From Flintibacter sp. KGMB00164 (GTDB taxonomy: Bacteria; Bacillota; Clostridia; Oscillospirales; Oscillospiraceae): a stretch of 64,000 nucleotides of DNA. How positions within the stretch are numbered: the stretch's first letter is position 1; each line of letters begins with the position of its first letter. Below are positions 53,636 through 62,538 of the stretch, piece after piece. The notes beneath the pieces were generated by a model. The model was not told the origin of the DNA and searched no databases. It was given only the letters and a program-made list of their open reading frames with translations. The position numbers and the translations under genes were made by a program. The stretch lies in contig NZ_CP044227.1 of the NCBI RefSeq assembly GCF_008727735.1, forward strand, positions 1,550,001-1,614,000. Direction: 5' to 3'.

Positions 53636-54766
53636 ATGTCCGTATCCAAAGTTTATTTTACTGATTTTCACACGGAAGCCTTCGGCGACGGCCTGCCCAC
53701 CAAGCTGAAAAAGCTGATCAAGCGGGCCGGCATTGCCGACCTGGACCTGGAGGGTAAGTTTGTCGCCATCAAGATGCACTTCGGCGAGCTGGGCAACATC
53801 AGCTATCTGCGCCCCAACTACGCCCGTGCGGTGGTGGACGTGGTAAAGGAGCTGGGCGGCAAGCCCTTCCTCACCGACTGCAACACCATGTATCCCGGCA
53901 GCCGGAAGAATGCCCTGGAGCACCTGGAGTGCGCCTGGCAGAACGGCTTCACGCCCTTGACTGTGGGCTGCCCCATCCTCATCGGTGACGGTCTGAAGGG
54001 CACCGACGACGTGGAGGTGCCCGTGGTGGGCGGCGAGTACGTGGAGAAGGCCAAGATCGGCCGGGCGGTGATGGACGCCGATGTGTTTATCTCCCTGACC
54101 CACTTCAAGGGCCACGAGATGACCGGCTTTGGCGGCACCATCAAGAACATCGGCATGGGCTGTGGCTCCCGGGCCGGTAAGACCGAGCAGCACGCCAGCG
54201 GCAAGCCCCAGATCAACCCCGAGCTGTGCCGGGGCTGCACCCGCTGCCAGAAGGAGTGCGCCAACGGCGGTCTGGTCTTTGACAAGGAAGCCCGGAAGAT
54301 GACCGTGGATCAGAACAACTGCGTGGGCTGCGGCCGCTGCCTGGGCGCCTGCAACTTTGACGCCATCTACTTTGTCAACAACAACGCCAACTCCACCCTG
54401 AACCGCCGCATGGCTGAGTACACCAAGGCAGTGCTGGACGGCCGTCCCAACTTCCATGTCTCCCTGGTGGTGGACGTGTCTCCCAACTGCGACTGCCACG
54501 GGGAGAACGACATCCCCATCCTGCCCAATATCGGCATGTTCGCCTCCTTTGACCCCCTGGCCCTGGATCAGGCCTGCGTGGACGCCTGCCTGGCCGCTCA
54601 GCCCATGCCGGGCAGCCAGCTGGCCAAGCATCTGGCCGACCCCAACTTCCACGACCACCACGACCACTTCACCAACTCCACCCCCGAGTCGGAGTGGAAG
54701 AGCTGCCTGGAGCACGCGGCCAAGATCGGCCTGGGCTCCCGGGAGTATGAACTGATTGAGATGTAA
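53636..54766 (+). CDS. DUF362 protein with two 4Fe-4S clusters
   Basis: 376 residues. The DUF362 fold (KVYFTDFHT, KMHFGELGN, FISLTHFKGHEMTGFGG) fills most of the chain. A ferredoxin insert carries two 4Fe-4S sites, CRGCTRCQKEC near residue 198 and CVGCGRCLGAC near 228. Probably a cytoplasmic electron-transfer or cluster-carrying protein; widespread in anaerobes with no firm function. ATG 53636 follows GTGAGGGGAAAC and was preferred to a start 15 bases upstream. Confidence 0.88.
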   Translation: MSVSKVYFTDFHTEAFGDGLPTKLKKLIKRAGIADLDLEGKFVAIKMHFGELGNISYLRPNYARAVVDVVKELGGKPFLTDCNTMYPGSRKNALEHLECAWQNGFTPLTVGCPILIGDGLKGTDDVEVPVVGGEYVEKAKIGRAVMDADVFISLTHFKGHEMTGFGGTIKNIGMGCGSRAGKTEQHASGKPQINPELCRGCTRCQKECANGGLVFDKEARKMTVDQNNCVGCGRCLGACNFDAIYFVNNNANSTLNRRMAEYTKAVLDGRPNFHVSLVVDVSPNCDCHGENDIPILPNIGMFASFDPLALDQACVDACLAAQPMPGSQLAKHLADPNFHDHHDHFTNSTPESEWKSCLEHAAKIGLGSREYELIEM

Positions 54767-54779
54767 AGGATAGAAACTT

Positions 54780-54810
54780 GCCCCGCCTGACTCTCCAGGC
54801 GGGGCGTTTT
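54780..54810 (+). terminator. terminator of the DUF362 gene
   Basis: 10-bp stem GCCCCGCCTG/CAGGCGGGGC, 6-base loop, GTTTTC tail. Confidence 0.88.
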
Positions 54811-54864
54811 CTGTTTACTTTGCCCCGAAAGTCTGGTACAATCAGAGGGCAAAGGGAGGCTGTC

Positions 54865-56235
54865 ATGAAAGAGAAGATCCTGTACTACTGTACCGAATGT
54901 GGAAATGAGACCCCCAAGTGGCAGGGCAAGTGCCCGGCCTGCGGGGCTTGGAATACGATTGTGGAGCGCCCGGCGGAGAAGTCCTCCAAAAAGGGACCGG
55001 TGCGCTCAGTGGGCAGCGGCCTGGGGGTGGCGGTGAACCGCCCCAAGCCCATCGCCCAGGTGGAGACCACCGATGAGCTGCGCTTTCCCACCGGAATGGG
55101 AGAGCTGGACCGGGTGCTGGGCGGGGGAGCCGTGAAGGGTTCCCTGGTCCTGGTGGGCGGCGCGCCGGGCATCGGCAAGTCCACCCTGATGCTCCAGATC
55201 TGCGGCTCTCTGTGCCGGTTTGCCAACGTGTTGTACGTCTCCGGTGAGGAATCCGAGCGGCAGATCAAGCTGCGGGCCGAACGGCTCAAAGTAGGCGGGG
55301 AGGGGCTGTACCTCCTGTCGGAAACCAGCCTGGACAACCTGGTGGATGCCGTACACGAATTAAAGCCCGATATTCTGATTGTCGACTCCATCCAGACCCT
55401 CTACCACGGGGACCTGTCCGCTTCGCCGGGCAGCGTGAGCCAGGTGAAAGAGTGCACCATGGCCCTGATGCAGCTGGCAAAAGGGGAGGGGCTCACCATT
55501 TTTGTCATTGGCCACGTGAATAAGGAGGGCTCCATCGCCGGACCTAAGGTGCTGGAGCACATGGTGGACTGTGTGCTCTACTTTGAGGGCGAGCGGCACA
55601 TGTCCTACCGCATCCTCCGGGCGGCCAAAAACCGCTTCGGCGCCACCAATGAAATTGGTGTGTTTGAAATGGAGGACGGCGGGCTCAGCGAGGTGCCCAA
55701 TCCCTCGGAAACCCTGCTGGCCGGACGTCCGGAGGGCGTGCCCGGTTCCTGCGTCACCTGTGTGATGGAGGGCGTTCGTCCGGTATTGGCCGAGGTACAG
55801 GCCCTGGTCGTGCCCAGCAGCCTGGGTAACCCCCGGCGGGTGAGCAATGGCTTTGAGTATAACCGGGCCATGCTGCTGCTGGCCGTGCTGGAGAAACGGG
55901 GCGGCCTGCTGCTGGGAGGCTGCGACGCCTATTTGAACGTGATCGGCGGCCTGTCGTTGGACGAGCCTGCCGCCGACCTTGCCGCCATGATGGCCATGGC
56001 GTCCAGTTTTCGAGACAAGCCGGTGCCCAGCGACCTTGCCGCCATCGGTGAGGTAGGACTAACCGGAGAGCTGCGTGCCGTGAACACCTTGGGGCAGAGG
56101 CTGTCCGAGGTACGGCGTCTTGGCTTTACCAAATGCCTGATCCCCAAGCGCACCCAGGGGAAGCTGGTGGTGCCGGAGGGGCTGGAACTCATCCGGGTGG
56201 CCAACATCCGGGAGGCTCTGGCGGCCTTGCTGTAA
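54865..56235 (+). CDS. radA: DNA repair protein RadA (Sms)
   Basis: 456 residues. N-terminal zinc finger CTECGNETPKWQGKCPAC (residues 9-26), RecA-like ATPase with Walker A GGAPGIGKSTL near 97, the RadA-specific KNRFGATNE near 257, and a Lon-like C-terminal domain. Hexameric helicase-like protein that helps branch migration in recombinational repair. An open frame exists upstream, but ATG 54865 after AAAGGGAGGC gives the canonical start. Confidence 0.97.
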   Translation: MKEKILYYCTECGNETPKWQGKCPACGAWNTIVERPAEKSSKKGPVRSVGSGLGVAVNRPKPIAQVETTDELRFPTGMGELDRVLGGGAVKGSLVLVGGAPGIGKSTLMLQICGSLCRFANVLYVSGEESERQIKLRAERLKVGGEGLYLLSETSLDNLVDAVHELKPDILIVDSIQTLYHGDLSASPGSVSQVKECTMALMQLAKGEGLTIFVIGHVNKEGSIAGPKVLEHMVDCVLYFEGERHMSYRILRAAKNRFGATNEIGVFEMEDGGLSEVPNPSETLLAGRPEGVPGSCVTCVMEGVRPVLAEVQALVVPSSLGNPRRVSNGFEYNRAMLLLAVLEKRGGLLLGGCDAYLNVIGGLSLDEPAADLAAMMAMASSFRDKPVPSDLAAIGEVGLTGELRAVNTLGQRLSEVRRLGFTKCLIPKRTQGKLVVPEGLELIRVANIREALAALL

Positions 56236-56364
56236 GGGCTGACCAGCCAAGGGCACAAAGTTGACACAGCCATAGCCGGGTCGGCCCCAGGAGCCGGCCC
56301 GGACCAATTCACATAGCCCATCCCGCTGATAGACGCAGGGGTCGGTGCAGTGGATCAAACTCAT
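56059..56364 (-). CDS. small Cys-rich protein, antisense overlap with radA end
   Basis: A 101-codon minus-strand frame. ATG 56364 is well placed after GGAGGTGTGTG and the first 35 residues (SLIHCTDPCVYQRDGLCEL ... YGCVNFVP) match the look of short Cys-rich proteins often found beside radA in Clostridia. Such proteins normally stop soon after the last motif; here the frame runs on into the end of radA, so the last 60 residues are probably read-through after loss of the stop. Confidence 0.5.
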   Translation of the reverse strand: MSLIHCTDPCVYQRDGLCELVRAGSWGRPGYGCVNFVPLAGQPLQQGRQSLPDVGHPDEFQPLRHHQLPLGALGDQAFGKAKTPYLGQPLPQGVHGTQLSG

Positions 56365-56483
56365 GGACACACACCTCCAAAAAACGGGTGTCCAAAGTAT
56401 GTCCGCCGCGCCGCCGCTTTATCCGGCGGGACAGATCATCCGAAAGGAGGGGCCGCAGGGGCCTGTTTTTGGGTAAACTTATA

Positions 56484-56511
56484 AGTCAACAAAATAAAAA
56501 TTTTGTTGACT
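56484..56511. repeat. perfect 12-bp inverted repeat upstream of the Xer-type gene
   Basis: AGTCAACAAAAT-AAAA-ATTTTGTTGACT, AT-rich in a GC-rich setting, 80 bases before the recombinase start. Either an operator, an attachment-like site or a hairpin; no T-run follows. The 56365-56591 stretch has no gene. Confidence 0.7.
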
Positions 56512-56591
56512 AGAGTGGAGGCTAAAACGTCCTCTGCCCTGGATTTGCCCGATTTTGGCCGGTTTTCGGCCATCCCGGCGGCCGCCGCAAT

Positions 56592-57620
56592 ATGATAGAT
56601 TATCGTACCGAAGCACCACCCATTTTACGTGATTTTCTTGTTTATCACGAGACCATTCAGGGCCACTCCCGGGCCACCGTGGACGAATACTTTCTGGACC
56701 TGCGCAGCTTTTTCCGATTTCTCAAGCTGGACAAAGGCCGCGTGGCCAAGGACACGCCGTTTGATGAGATCTCCATTGACGACGTGGATCTGGATCTGGT
56801 CCGCGGCGTTACGCTCAGCGATGTGTACGCCTATATGAACTATCTGTCCCGGGACCGCGCGGTCCATCCCAACAGCTCTGACGCCCACTACGGCCTGGCG
56901 CCTGCCGCTCGTGCCCGCAAAGCCGCCGCCATCCGTTCCTTTTATAAATACCTCTCCAGCAAGGCCAAGCTCATCACTGAAAACCCCATGCAGGACCTGG
57001 ACGCACCACGGCTGAAAAAGACGCTGCCCCGTTACCTGAATCTGGATGAGAGCGTGGAACTGCTCAGCCATGTGGACGGCCCCAACCAGGTGCGTGATTA
57101 CTGTATCCTAACTCTGTTTCTCAACTGCGGCCTGCGAATCTCCGAGCTCATCGGCCTGAACGTCACCGATGTGCGCGGCGATCAACTGCGCGTGTTAGGC
57201 AAGGGTAACAAAGAGCGTGTTCTCTTTTTGAACGAGGCCTGCCGCTCCGCCCTGGACGACTGGATGACGGAGCGCTCCACCCTCACCCTGCTGGATCAGA
57301 ACGCCCTGTTCGTCACCCCCCGCAACCGCCAGCGCATCACCCGGGCGGCGGTCCATAAGCTGGTAAAAAAGCACCTGTCCGCTGCCGGGCTGGACAGCAC
57401 CAAGTACTCCTCCCACAAGCTGCGCCACACCGCCGCCACCCTGATGCTGCAAAACGGCGTGGACGTGCGCACCCTTCAGGAAGTTCTGGGCCACGATCAC
57501 CTGAACACCACGCAGATCTACACCCACGTGGACAACGACGATCTGCGCACCGCCGCCCGGGCAAATCCCCTGGCTAAGGTGCGGAAACCGAAAAAAGAAG
57601 CTAAACAACAGGATGAATAG
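56592..57620 (+). CDS. tyrosine recombinase, XerC/XerD-like
   Basis: 342 residues. SAM-like N-terminal domain with SRATVDEYFLDLRSFFRFL (about 26-44). Catalytic residues: Arg in NCGLRISELIGL near 181, Lys near KGNKERV, HKLRHTAATLML near 277, GHDHLNTTQIYTHV with the tyrosine near 310. Longer N-terminal spacer than XerC/D of 295-300 residues, but otherwise like chromosomal Xer enzymes. There is no strong ribosome-binding site before ATG 56592. Confidence 0.9.
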   Translation: MIDYRTEAPPILRDFLVYHETIQGHSRATVDEYFLDLRSFFRFLKLDKGRVAKDTPFDEISIDDVDLDLVRGVTLSDVYAYMNYLSRDRAVHPNSSDAHYGLAPAARARKAAAIRSFYKYLSSKAKLITENPMQDLDAPRLKKTLPRYLNLDESVELLSHVDGPNQVRDYCILTLFLNCGLRISELIGLNVTDVRGDQLRVLGKGNKERVLFLNEACRSALDDWMTERSTLTLLDQNALFVTPRNRQRITRAAVHKLVKKHLSAAGLDSTKYSSHKLRHTAATLMLQNGVDVRTLQEVLGHDHLNTTQIYTHVDNDDLRTAARANPLAKVRKPKKEAKQQDE

Positions 57621-57634
57621 ATGGAAAACGACAG

Positions 57635-57667
57635 AAAACGGCGGCGCAGGATGCGCCGCCGTTTTTA
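57635..57667. terminator. terminator after the Xer-type gene
   Basis: 13-bp stem AAAACGGCGGCGC/GCGCCGCCGTTTT, 5-base loop, T-run. Confidence 0.92.
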
Positions 57668-57685
57668 TAGCTGGACTCCCCTCTC

Positions 57686-58354
57686 TCAATCTACCTTTAT
57701 ATCCAGAACCTTATACAGGAGGAAAAGTATAATTATTCCGCCCACAGCCATCAAAATATGAATCTGAAACAGAGATTTTGTCAGGAGAGCATTGACTCCC
57801 ATGCAGATCAGCAGCAAAACAAAGATCAGAGAAAACAGTGATAAAAGTCCTTTCTTATCGGAACCGCTGCTAATATGAAAGGTATTTTTAGAGATCGTAT
57901 AAAAGAGCAAAAAGGCTCCTGCAATACATAAAACGGCACAGAGCATATTTCCTACTGTGACCGAAATATACGGCAGCGTATAGGCTCCGATCCTCTGCTC
58001 CACCAGTTGAAAGACAACCCAGATGCCCAGCAGCACGTCGGCAGCAAGCAGGACATCTCGCACCAATGTCAGGATATATTCGGTTGTACGTACCTTTGGA
58101 ATCTCGGCAATCACCCGGTCACAGAACCCCTGCATATCCTCTCCGATAATGTTCTTTGCCGTCTCTCCCCTTTTCTCACCCTCCACAATCATCTCCCAGA
58201 TATCCCGGCGCACCTGTTCTTGATCATAGGAGCTGATGTTAGCTGAACGAATATAAACAATGAGGTCGGTCAAGACAGCCAGGTTCTCCTGATTTTGAAT
58301 TTGCTCCTCTAATTTATTATTTTCCTTGCGCAGACGGTCGGTTCGCTTACTCAC
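57686..58354 (-). CDS. membrane protein paired with PadR regulator
   Basis: 222 residues. A cytoplasmic helical N-terminus (about 1-90, coiled-coil start RTDRLRKENNKLEEQ) is followed by four hydrophobic segments (about 95-118, 128-150, 170-188 and 195-218). The gene overlaps the PadR gene by 8 bases. PadR regulators commonly control adjacent membrane or DUF1700/DUF1048-type proteins in response to envelope stress; this gene is likely such a target. Confidence 0.75.
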   Translation of the reverse strand: MSKRTDRLRKENNKLEEQIQNQENLAVLTDLIVYIRSANISSYDQEQVRRDIWEMIVEGEKRGETAKNIIGEDMQGFCDRVIAEIPKVRTTEYILTLVRDVLLAADVLLGIWVVFQLVEQRIGAYTLPYISVTVGNMLCAVLCIAGAFLLFYTISKNTFHISSGSDKKGLLSLFSLIFVLLLICMGVNALLTKSLFQIHILMAVGGIIILFLLYKVLDIKVD

Positions 58355-58688
58355 CTGATACTCCTCCTTTCATATCTTCCATCAGATGATGGACTGCGTT
58401 GGACAGTTCACAATAACTCTGAAAAAAGTCGTTCAAGGCCTCCTGTCCGGTGGGGGTCAACTGATAATACTTCCGTCTAGGACCCACATCAGAGGTTTTG
58501 TAGGTGGCACAGATAGAGCCATTTTTCTCCAGCCGAAGCAGCAGAGGATAGATGGTACCCTCTGTAATCTTGCCAAATCCATACGCCATAAGCTGCTGGG
58601 ATATTTCATATCCATAGGTCTCCTGTTTGCTGATGATGGCCAGCACACAGCCTTCCAGGGTTCCTTTTAGCATTTGGGATGGGATCAC
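58347..58688 (-). CDS. PadR family transcriptional regulator
   Basis: 113-residue winged-helix repressor: LKGTLEGCVLAIISKQETYGYEI near residue 7, ITEGTIYPLLLRLEKNGSI near 41, RRKYYQLTPTG near 70. GTG 58688 follows GAGGAGGTGAGC; an in-frame ATG 15 bases later is possible. The upstream bases 58715-58740 contain AGTTAGC/GCTAACT-like repeats (GCTAACTTGC, AGCTAACTAT), a candidate operator. Confidence 0.92.
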   Translation of the reverse strand: MIPSQMLKGTLEGCVLAIISKQETYGYEISQQLMAYGFGKITEGTIYPLLLRLEKNGSICATYKTSDVGPRRKYYQLTPTGQEALNDFFQSYCELSNAVHHLMEDMKGGVSGE

Positions 58689-58778
58689 AAGCTCACCTCC
58701 TCGCTAACTTGCAAAGCATAGTAGCTAACTATATTGTAATGCAAGGTAATGGTGATGTCAAGACTCTCAAGTCAGGAC

Positions 58779-59494
58779 CCCCGGCTAAGCCGGGGGCTTG
58801 AGTAAGCCCTAGAAGGGCACAATACGGACAACGCCCCTAAAGGGGCCGCGAATGGGTCGGCCAACTGCATTGCTGACTCATGGCCGGCCCCTGAAGGGGC
58901 TATTTTTATGCCTTGGGATTCTTGCTACCCGTAAACGGATCGATAAATTCCTTGATACTGATTTGGTCCGCGATCTTGTCCTCCTCTAATTGACTCCGTA
59001 TGTACTCTTGTATCTGCTTTTTATTTCGCCCTACTGTGTCCACATAGTACCCTCTTGCCCAGAAATGCCTGTCTCCGTACTTGTATTTTAAATTCGCATG
59101 CCGGTCGAATATCATCAGGCTACTTTTTCCTTTGAGATACCCCATGATTTGTGATACACTGTACTTGGGCGGTATGCTGATTAGCATGTGAATATGGTCT
59201 GGGCATGCTTCTGCTTCTATAATTTCCACACCTTTTTGCTCGCATAGTTTCCGCAGAATTTGTCCAACATCCTTCTTGATCTGTCCATATATGGCTAGCC
59301 GTCTGTATTTGGGGGCAAATACGATATGGTATTGACATCTCCATGTCGTATGCTGCAAATTCCCTATATCTTTTTCTTTCATCGAAAAAACCTCCTGGTG
59401 ATTGTTGTTGCAGTTGGCCGACCGCAACTTCCATTCTACCAGAAGGTTTTTTCACTATTTAATTCTTTTTATTCTCCCCAGCATAGCTGGGGGT
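58779..59494 (-). mobile_element. IS200/IS605-type insertion sequence, intact
   Basis: Single-gene element. One terminus is the hairpin CCCCCGGCTTAGCCGGGGG (minus strand, 58779-58799) and the other CCCAGCTATGCTGGG near 59475-59493, the subterminal palindromes recognised by Y1 transposases. Further stem-loops (GCCCCT/AGGGGC type) lie between the gene end and the terminus. Exact boundaries are not certain. Confidence 0.8.
58906..59382 (-). CDS. tnpA: IS200/IS605 family transposase TnpA
   Basis: 158 residues. HUH motif CPDHIHMLISIPP near residue 53, catalytic tyrosine in IQEYIRSQ near 126. Cuts and rejoins single-stranded DNA at element ends. ATG 59382 follows AGGAGG by eight bases; an upstream start is less likely. 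No tnpB accompanies it. A truncated relative lies at 18136-18486. Confidence 0.95.
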   Translation of the reverse strand: MKEKDIGNLQHTTWRCQYHIVFAPKYRRLAIYGQIKKDVGQILRKLCEQKGVEIIEAEACPDHIHMLISIPPKYSVSQIMGYLKGKSSLMIFDRHANLKYKYGDRHFWARGYYVDTVGRNKKQIQEYIRSQLEEDKIADQISIKEFIDPFTGSKNPKA

Positions 59495-59573
59495 TTTCGT
59501 TGCGCTAAAGCGGCAACAATAAAAATGCGCCGGAAACTTGGCTCTGCCAAGTTTCCGGCGCATTACCTCTTCC

Positions 59574-60878
59574 CTATCCCCTCTTACATTTCACCTTTAC
59601 TAGCTCCGTTCCAAGCCGCCAAAGAGGCAGCAGATAGAGGAAAAACGCAAAGCAGATGCTAACCATAGGCGCTCCCACCGAGGCCAGCGGCACTCCGGCT
59701 GCGATAGACCAGGGGATCAGCGGCGCCGCTACCACCGCCGTATCCTCCAGGGCGATGGCGGTCTCCTCCCGGCTGGGCTGGGCGTCCTTGCACAGCTGGT
59801 GGGTCAGGATGATGGCCAGCGTCTGATTGCAGGCCACGGCAGAGGCCAGCACGCCGGTGCACAGCATGGCCCCGTAGGGGGTGATGCGCCGGCTGAGAGT
59901 CAGAATGGCCTGCTGCAGCCCGTCCAGCAGCCTGGTTTTTTGGAAAATGCCCGAGTAAGCCGAGGAGATGCACACGATGACGGCAACCTTCACCATAGAA
60001 ATGACTCCGCCGCCGTTGAGCATGGCCCCCACCGCCTCCTCCCTGGCCTGGTAACCAAGCAGGGCGCAGTGCAGCAGCTCCACCGGCTGGACCCGCTGGA
60101 GAAGCAGGCAGATGGGAATAGCGGAGAGAATACTGGCCCCCATGGCCCACTTCACCGGCACCCGGCCCAAAGCCAGCGCGAAAATCACCAGAGCGGGCAG
60201 CAGCGCGATCCAATGCAGTTGAAATTCCGTCTCAAACAAAGCAGCCAGATCCAAAGAGGTCTGGGTGTGCGGTGTGGCCATGCCCACAAAAAGGTACAGC
60301 AGACTGGTCACCACAAAGGGCAGCCAGGAGGTGCGCAGCATGGCCCGGATGTTGTCAAAGATGCTGGTCTGGGTAAGCTCTGCCACCAGCAGAGCGCTGG
60401 TGGACACAGGAGAGCACCGGTCTCCGAAGAACACGCCGGAGAGTACTGCGCCTCCGATCAGCACCAGAGGTACTCCCATGGCTGTGCCCAGAGTGGCGCA
60501 GATGACTCCCATAGTGGCCGCCGCGCCAAAGGCGGTTCCGGTGAGCACTGATACCAAACAGTTGAGCAAAAAGGTCATCATAAGGAACACAGAGGGCTGG
60601 ATAAAGGGCGTGGTATAGCTGATGATGGCCGGAATGGTACCCGAGGCCCGCCACAGGGCGGTGAGCACGCCGATGAGCAGGAATGTGACCAGAATGTTCC
60701 GGGCGGTTTTGACTCCGTCCAGACACATACTCCCCAGCTCCCGCCAGCCATAGCCCCGCCTGCGTCCGTAAGCCAAAAAGATGACCAATCCCACCGCCAG
60801 AGCGTACAGAATGGACCAGTTCAGAGCCACGCACACCACCAGAGCAGCACAAAACAGCAGCAGCGTCAGCGTTTCCAC
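59574..60878 (-). CDS. Na+/H+ antiporter NhaC family protein
   Basis: 434-residue membrane transporter with about eleven hydrophobic segments. Family signatures: the GTAFGAAATMGVI stretch near residue 115 and GVFFGDRCSPVSTSALLVA near 150, then a late EDTAVVAAPLIPWSIAAG near 390. GTG 60878 follows AGGAGATGG; a TTG nine codons upstream is possible. Exchanges sodium for protons, or in some NhaC-like members malate/lactate or other solutes. Confidence 0.9.
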   Translation of the reverse strand: METLTLLLFCAALVVCVALNWSILYALAVGLVIFLAYGRRRGYGWRELGSMCLDGVKTARNILVTFLLIGVLTALWRASGTIPAIISYTTPFIQPSVFLMMTFLLNCLVSVLTGTAFGAAATMGVICATLGTAMGVPLVLIGGAVLSGVFFGDRCSPVSTSALLVAELTQTSIFDNIRAMLRTSWLPFVVTSLLYLFVGMATPHTQTSLDLAALFETEFQLHWIALLPALVIFALALGRVPVKWAMGASILSAIPICLLLQRVQPVELLHCALLGYQAREEAVGAMLNGGGVISMVKVAVIVCISSAYSGIFQKTRLLDGLQQAILTLSRRITPYGAMLCTGVLASAVACNQTLAIILTHQLCKDAQPSREETAIALEDTAVVAAPLIPWSIAAGVPLASVGAPMVSICFAFFLYLLPLWRLGTELVKVKCKRG

Positions 60879-61008
60879 GTCTCCATCTCCTCTCTCTCCT
60901 GCCAATTAGCATAGCACACCCAGCTCCAAATGAAAAGAGGGCAGACAAGCGCGCCGGGAACCTGGATGTCCCCCAGATTCCCGGCGCGGTCAATCGTAAG
61001 GCGTTTTG

Positions 61009-62538
61009 TTATGAATCTGCCCGCCGGACGGTAAGGAAATAGTGCTCTGTCTCCGCTTCCAGCTCTACGGTCTTGATGCCTGCGTCCAGGTCAAAGCCGA
61101 AGTTCTGCCATAGAATTTCGATCTGTCCCCGGTCCTCCAGGGTGGCAGTCTGCTCCGTACACACGAGGTTAGAGCCCAGGGTGGTCATCAGGTCGTAACC
61201 CCGTGCCCCCTCGTTGGCCCGGTCGCAGTTATAGTTGTAGCTGCCCTCTTTTTTCATAGAGGCGGTCACCGTAAGGCTGCCCCCGGCGGGGACCGTTACC
61301 TGGGTTTCCAGCCAGCACACCCGCTGGATGCCCTCCGCGTCGGAGGCCACATCCTCCAGCCAGCCGGAACTGTATCGCGATTTTTCCTGGGCAGTCAGCC
61401 CGCCATAGGCCAGCAGCTGTTCTAAAACCACACGGTAATAGAGTTCAAAGTCCACCTGGGTTTCCCGGCCATTGGTCATCCGGGTCAGCACCTCCCGCAG
61501 CATGGTATCAAGGTCGCTCTCGTACCGCTCCACGGTGATGCCGCACCCCTCCAGCTGTGGGGTATCCTCATCCACGCCGCCGGTGACATAGCCTCCCACG
61601 GTCAGATTCTTAATGTCCTCCCCGATCACCAGCAGATAGAAAGGTTCCCCATAGTTGGACTCCCGCTCTTCCGGGATGGAGAAGCCCTGGACCATAGCGC
61701 CGCTCTCCGGATCATACCGGCAGGCATGGAAGCCATAGGTCAAAACACGGGTTTTATTGTAATCCAGATCAAAGGCTGCACGAATGGTGGGATTGGATGT
61801 CTCTCCTCTGTCCTCGGGCGCGTAGGGGGCAGTGAATTGATAGACCGTCACAGAGATTCCGCTTACATCGGGGGCCGTCCCCAGAGCACGAGCCAGATAG
61901 CTGCCGTCGGAGAGCAGATCCCGGTAGTTCTCCCAACTCTCTGGGGCATCCAGATTGATGCTGCCCCCCTCCTCGCCTTCCAGCAGACCTCCGCCCCCTT
62001 CAAACGCTCCGGCATAGGAGCCCAGATACAGATCGGTTTCCACCTCGCTCCCGTCCACAGTCAGCACCGGAAGCTCCAGGCTGTGCAGTGAGGTGACAAA
62101 GGGGTAGAGCAGGGTGATGTCCTGATCCGTTTCCCCATGGTTGGTCAGGGTGTACTCGTCGGTAACCAGGATGTGGTCGTCGTACCGCTCCAGCTCCAAT
62201 TCCTCATCCCACACCGGTATCCACGGGGCAAAGTCCAGGGTAATGGCCCGTTGGGCGGTAATGTTTTTGTTTTCCTCCCGCAATGTCATGGGAAGCACCG
62301 GCCCGGCGTAGGACTGAAACGCAGACGCGCCGCTGGCTCCACTGTCACTGCCGCTGCGCCCGCCCAGCAGAGGCAGCAGCCGCACCACGCCCACCACCAG
62401 ACACACACAGGCGGCCAGAGCGGCCCATCGTTTCCAGTGATATTTTGTTTTTCTCCTTCTGGGTTCCAGGGCCGGGTCAAGTATCTCATCGTTCAGGTGG
62501 CTGATGGCCTCAAAGAGGCACTCGCTCTGTTTGCTCAT
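61009..62538 (-). CDS. membrane anti-sigma-type protein
   Basis: 509 residues. N-terminal cytoplasmic segment (about 1-35), one membrane segment (about 38-58), then a large extracytoplasmic region. ATG 62538 overlaps the sigma gene by ATGA, so the two are coupled and the protein is most likely the cognate anti-sigma factor. The outer region is beta-rich and resembles DUF4179/DUF-type sensors only in general layout. The frame upstream of 62538 belongs to the sigma gene shadow. Confidence 0.8.
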   Translation of the reverse strand: MSKQSECLFEAISHLNDEILDPALEPRRRKTKYHWKRWAALAACVCLVVGVVRLLPLLGGRSGSDSGASGASAFQSYAGPVLPMTLREENKNITAQRAITLDFAPWIPVWDEELELERYDDHILVTDEYTLTNHGETDQDITLLYPFVTSLHSLELPVLTVDGSEVETDLYLGSYAGAFEGGGGLLEGEEGGSINLDAPESWENYRDLLSDGSYLARALGTAPDVSGISVTVYQFTAPYAPEDRGETSNPTIRAAFDLDYNKTRVLTYGFHACRYDPESGAMVQGFSIPEERESNYGEPFYLLVIGEDIKNLTVGGYVTGGVDEDTPQLEGCGITVERYESDLDTMLREVLTRMTNGRETQVDFELYYRVVLEQLLAYGGLTAQEKSRYSSGWLEDVASDAEGIQRVCWLETQVTVPAGGSLTVTASMKKEGSYNYNCDRANEGARGYDLMTTLGSNLVCTEQTATLEDRGQIEILWQNFGFDLDAGIKTVELEAETEHYFLTVRRADS

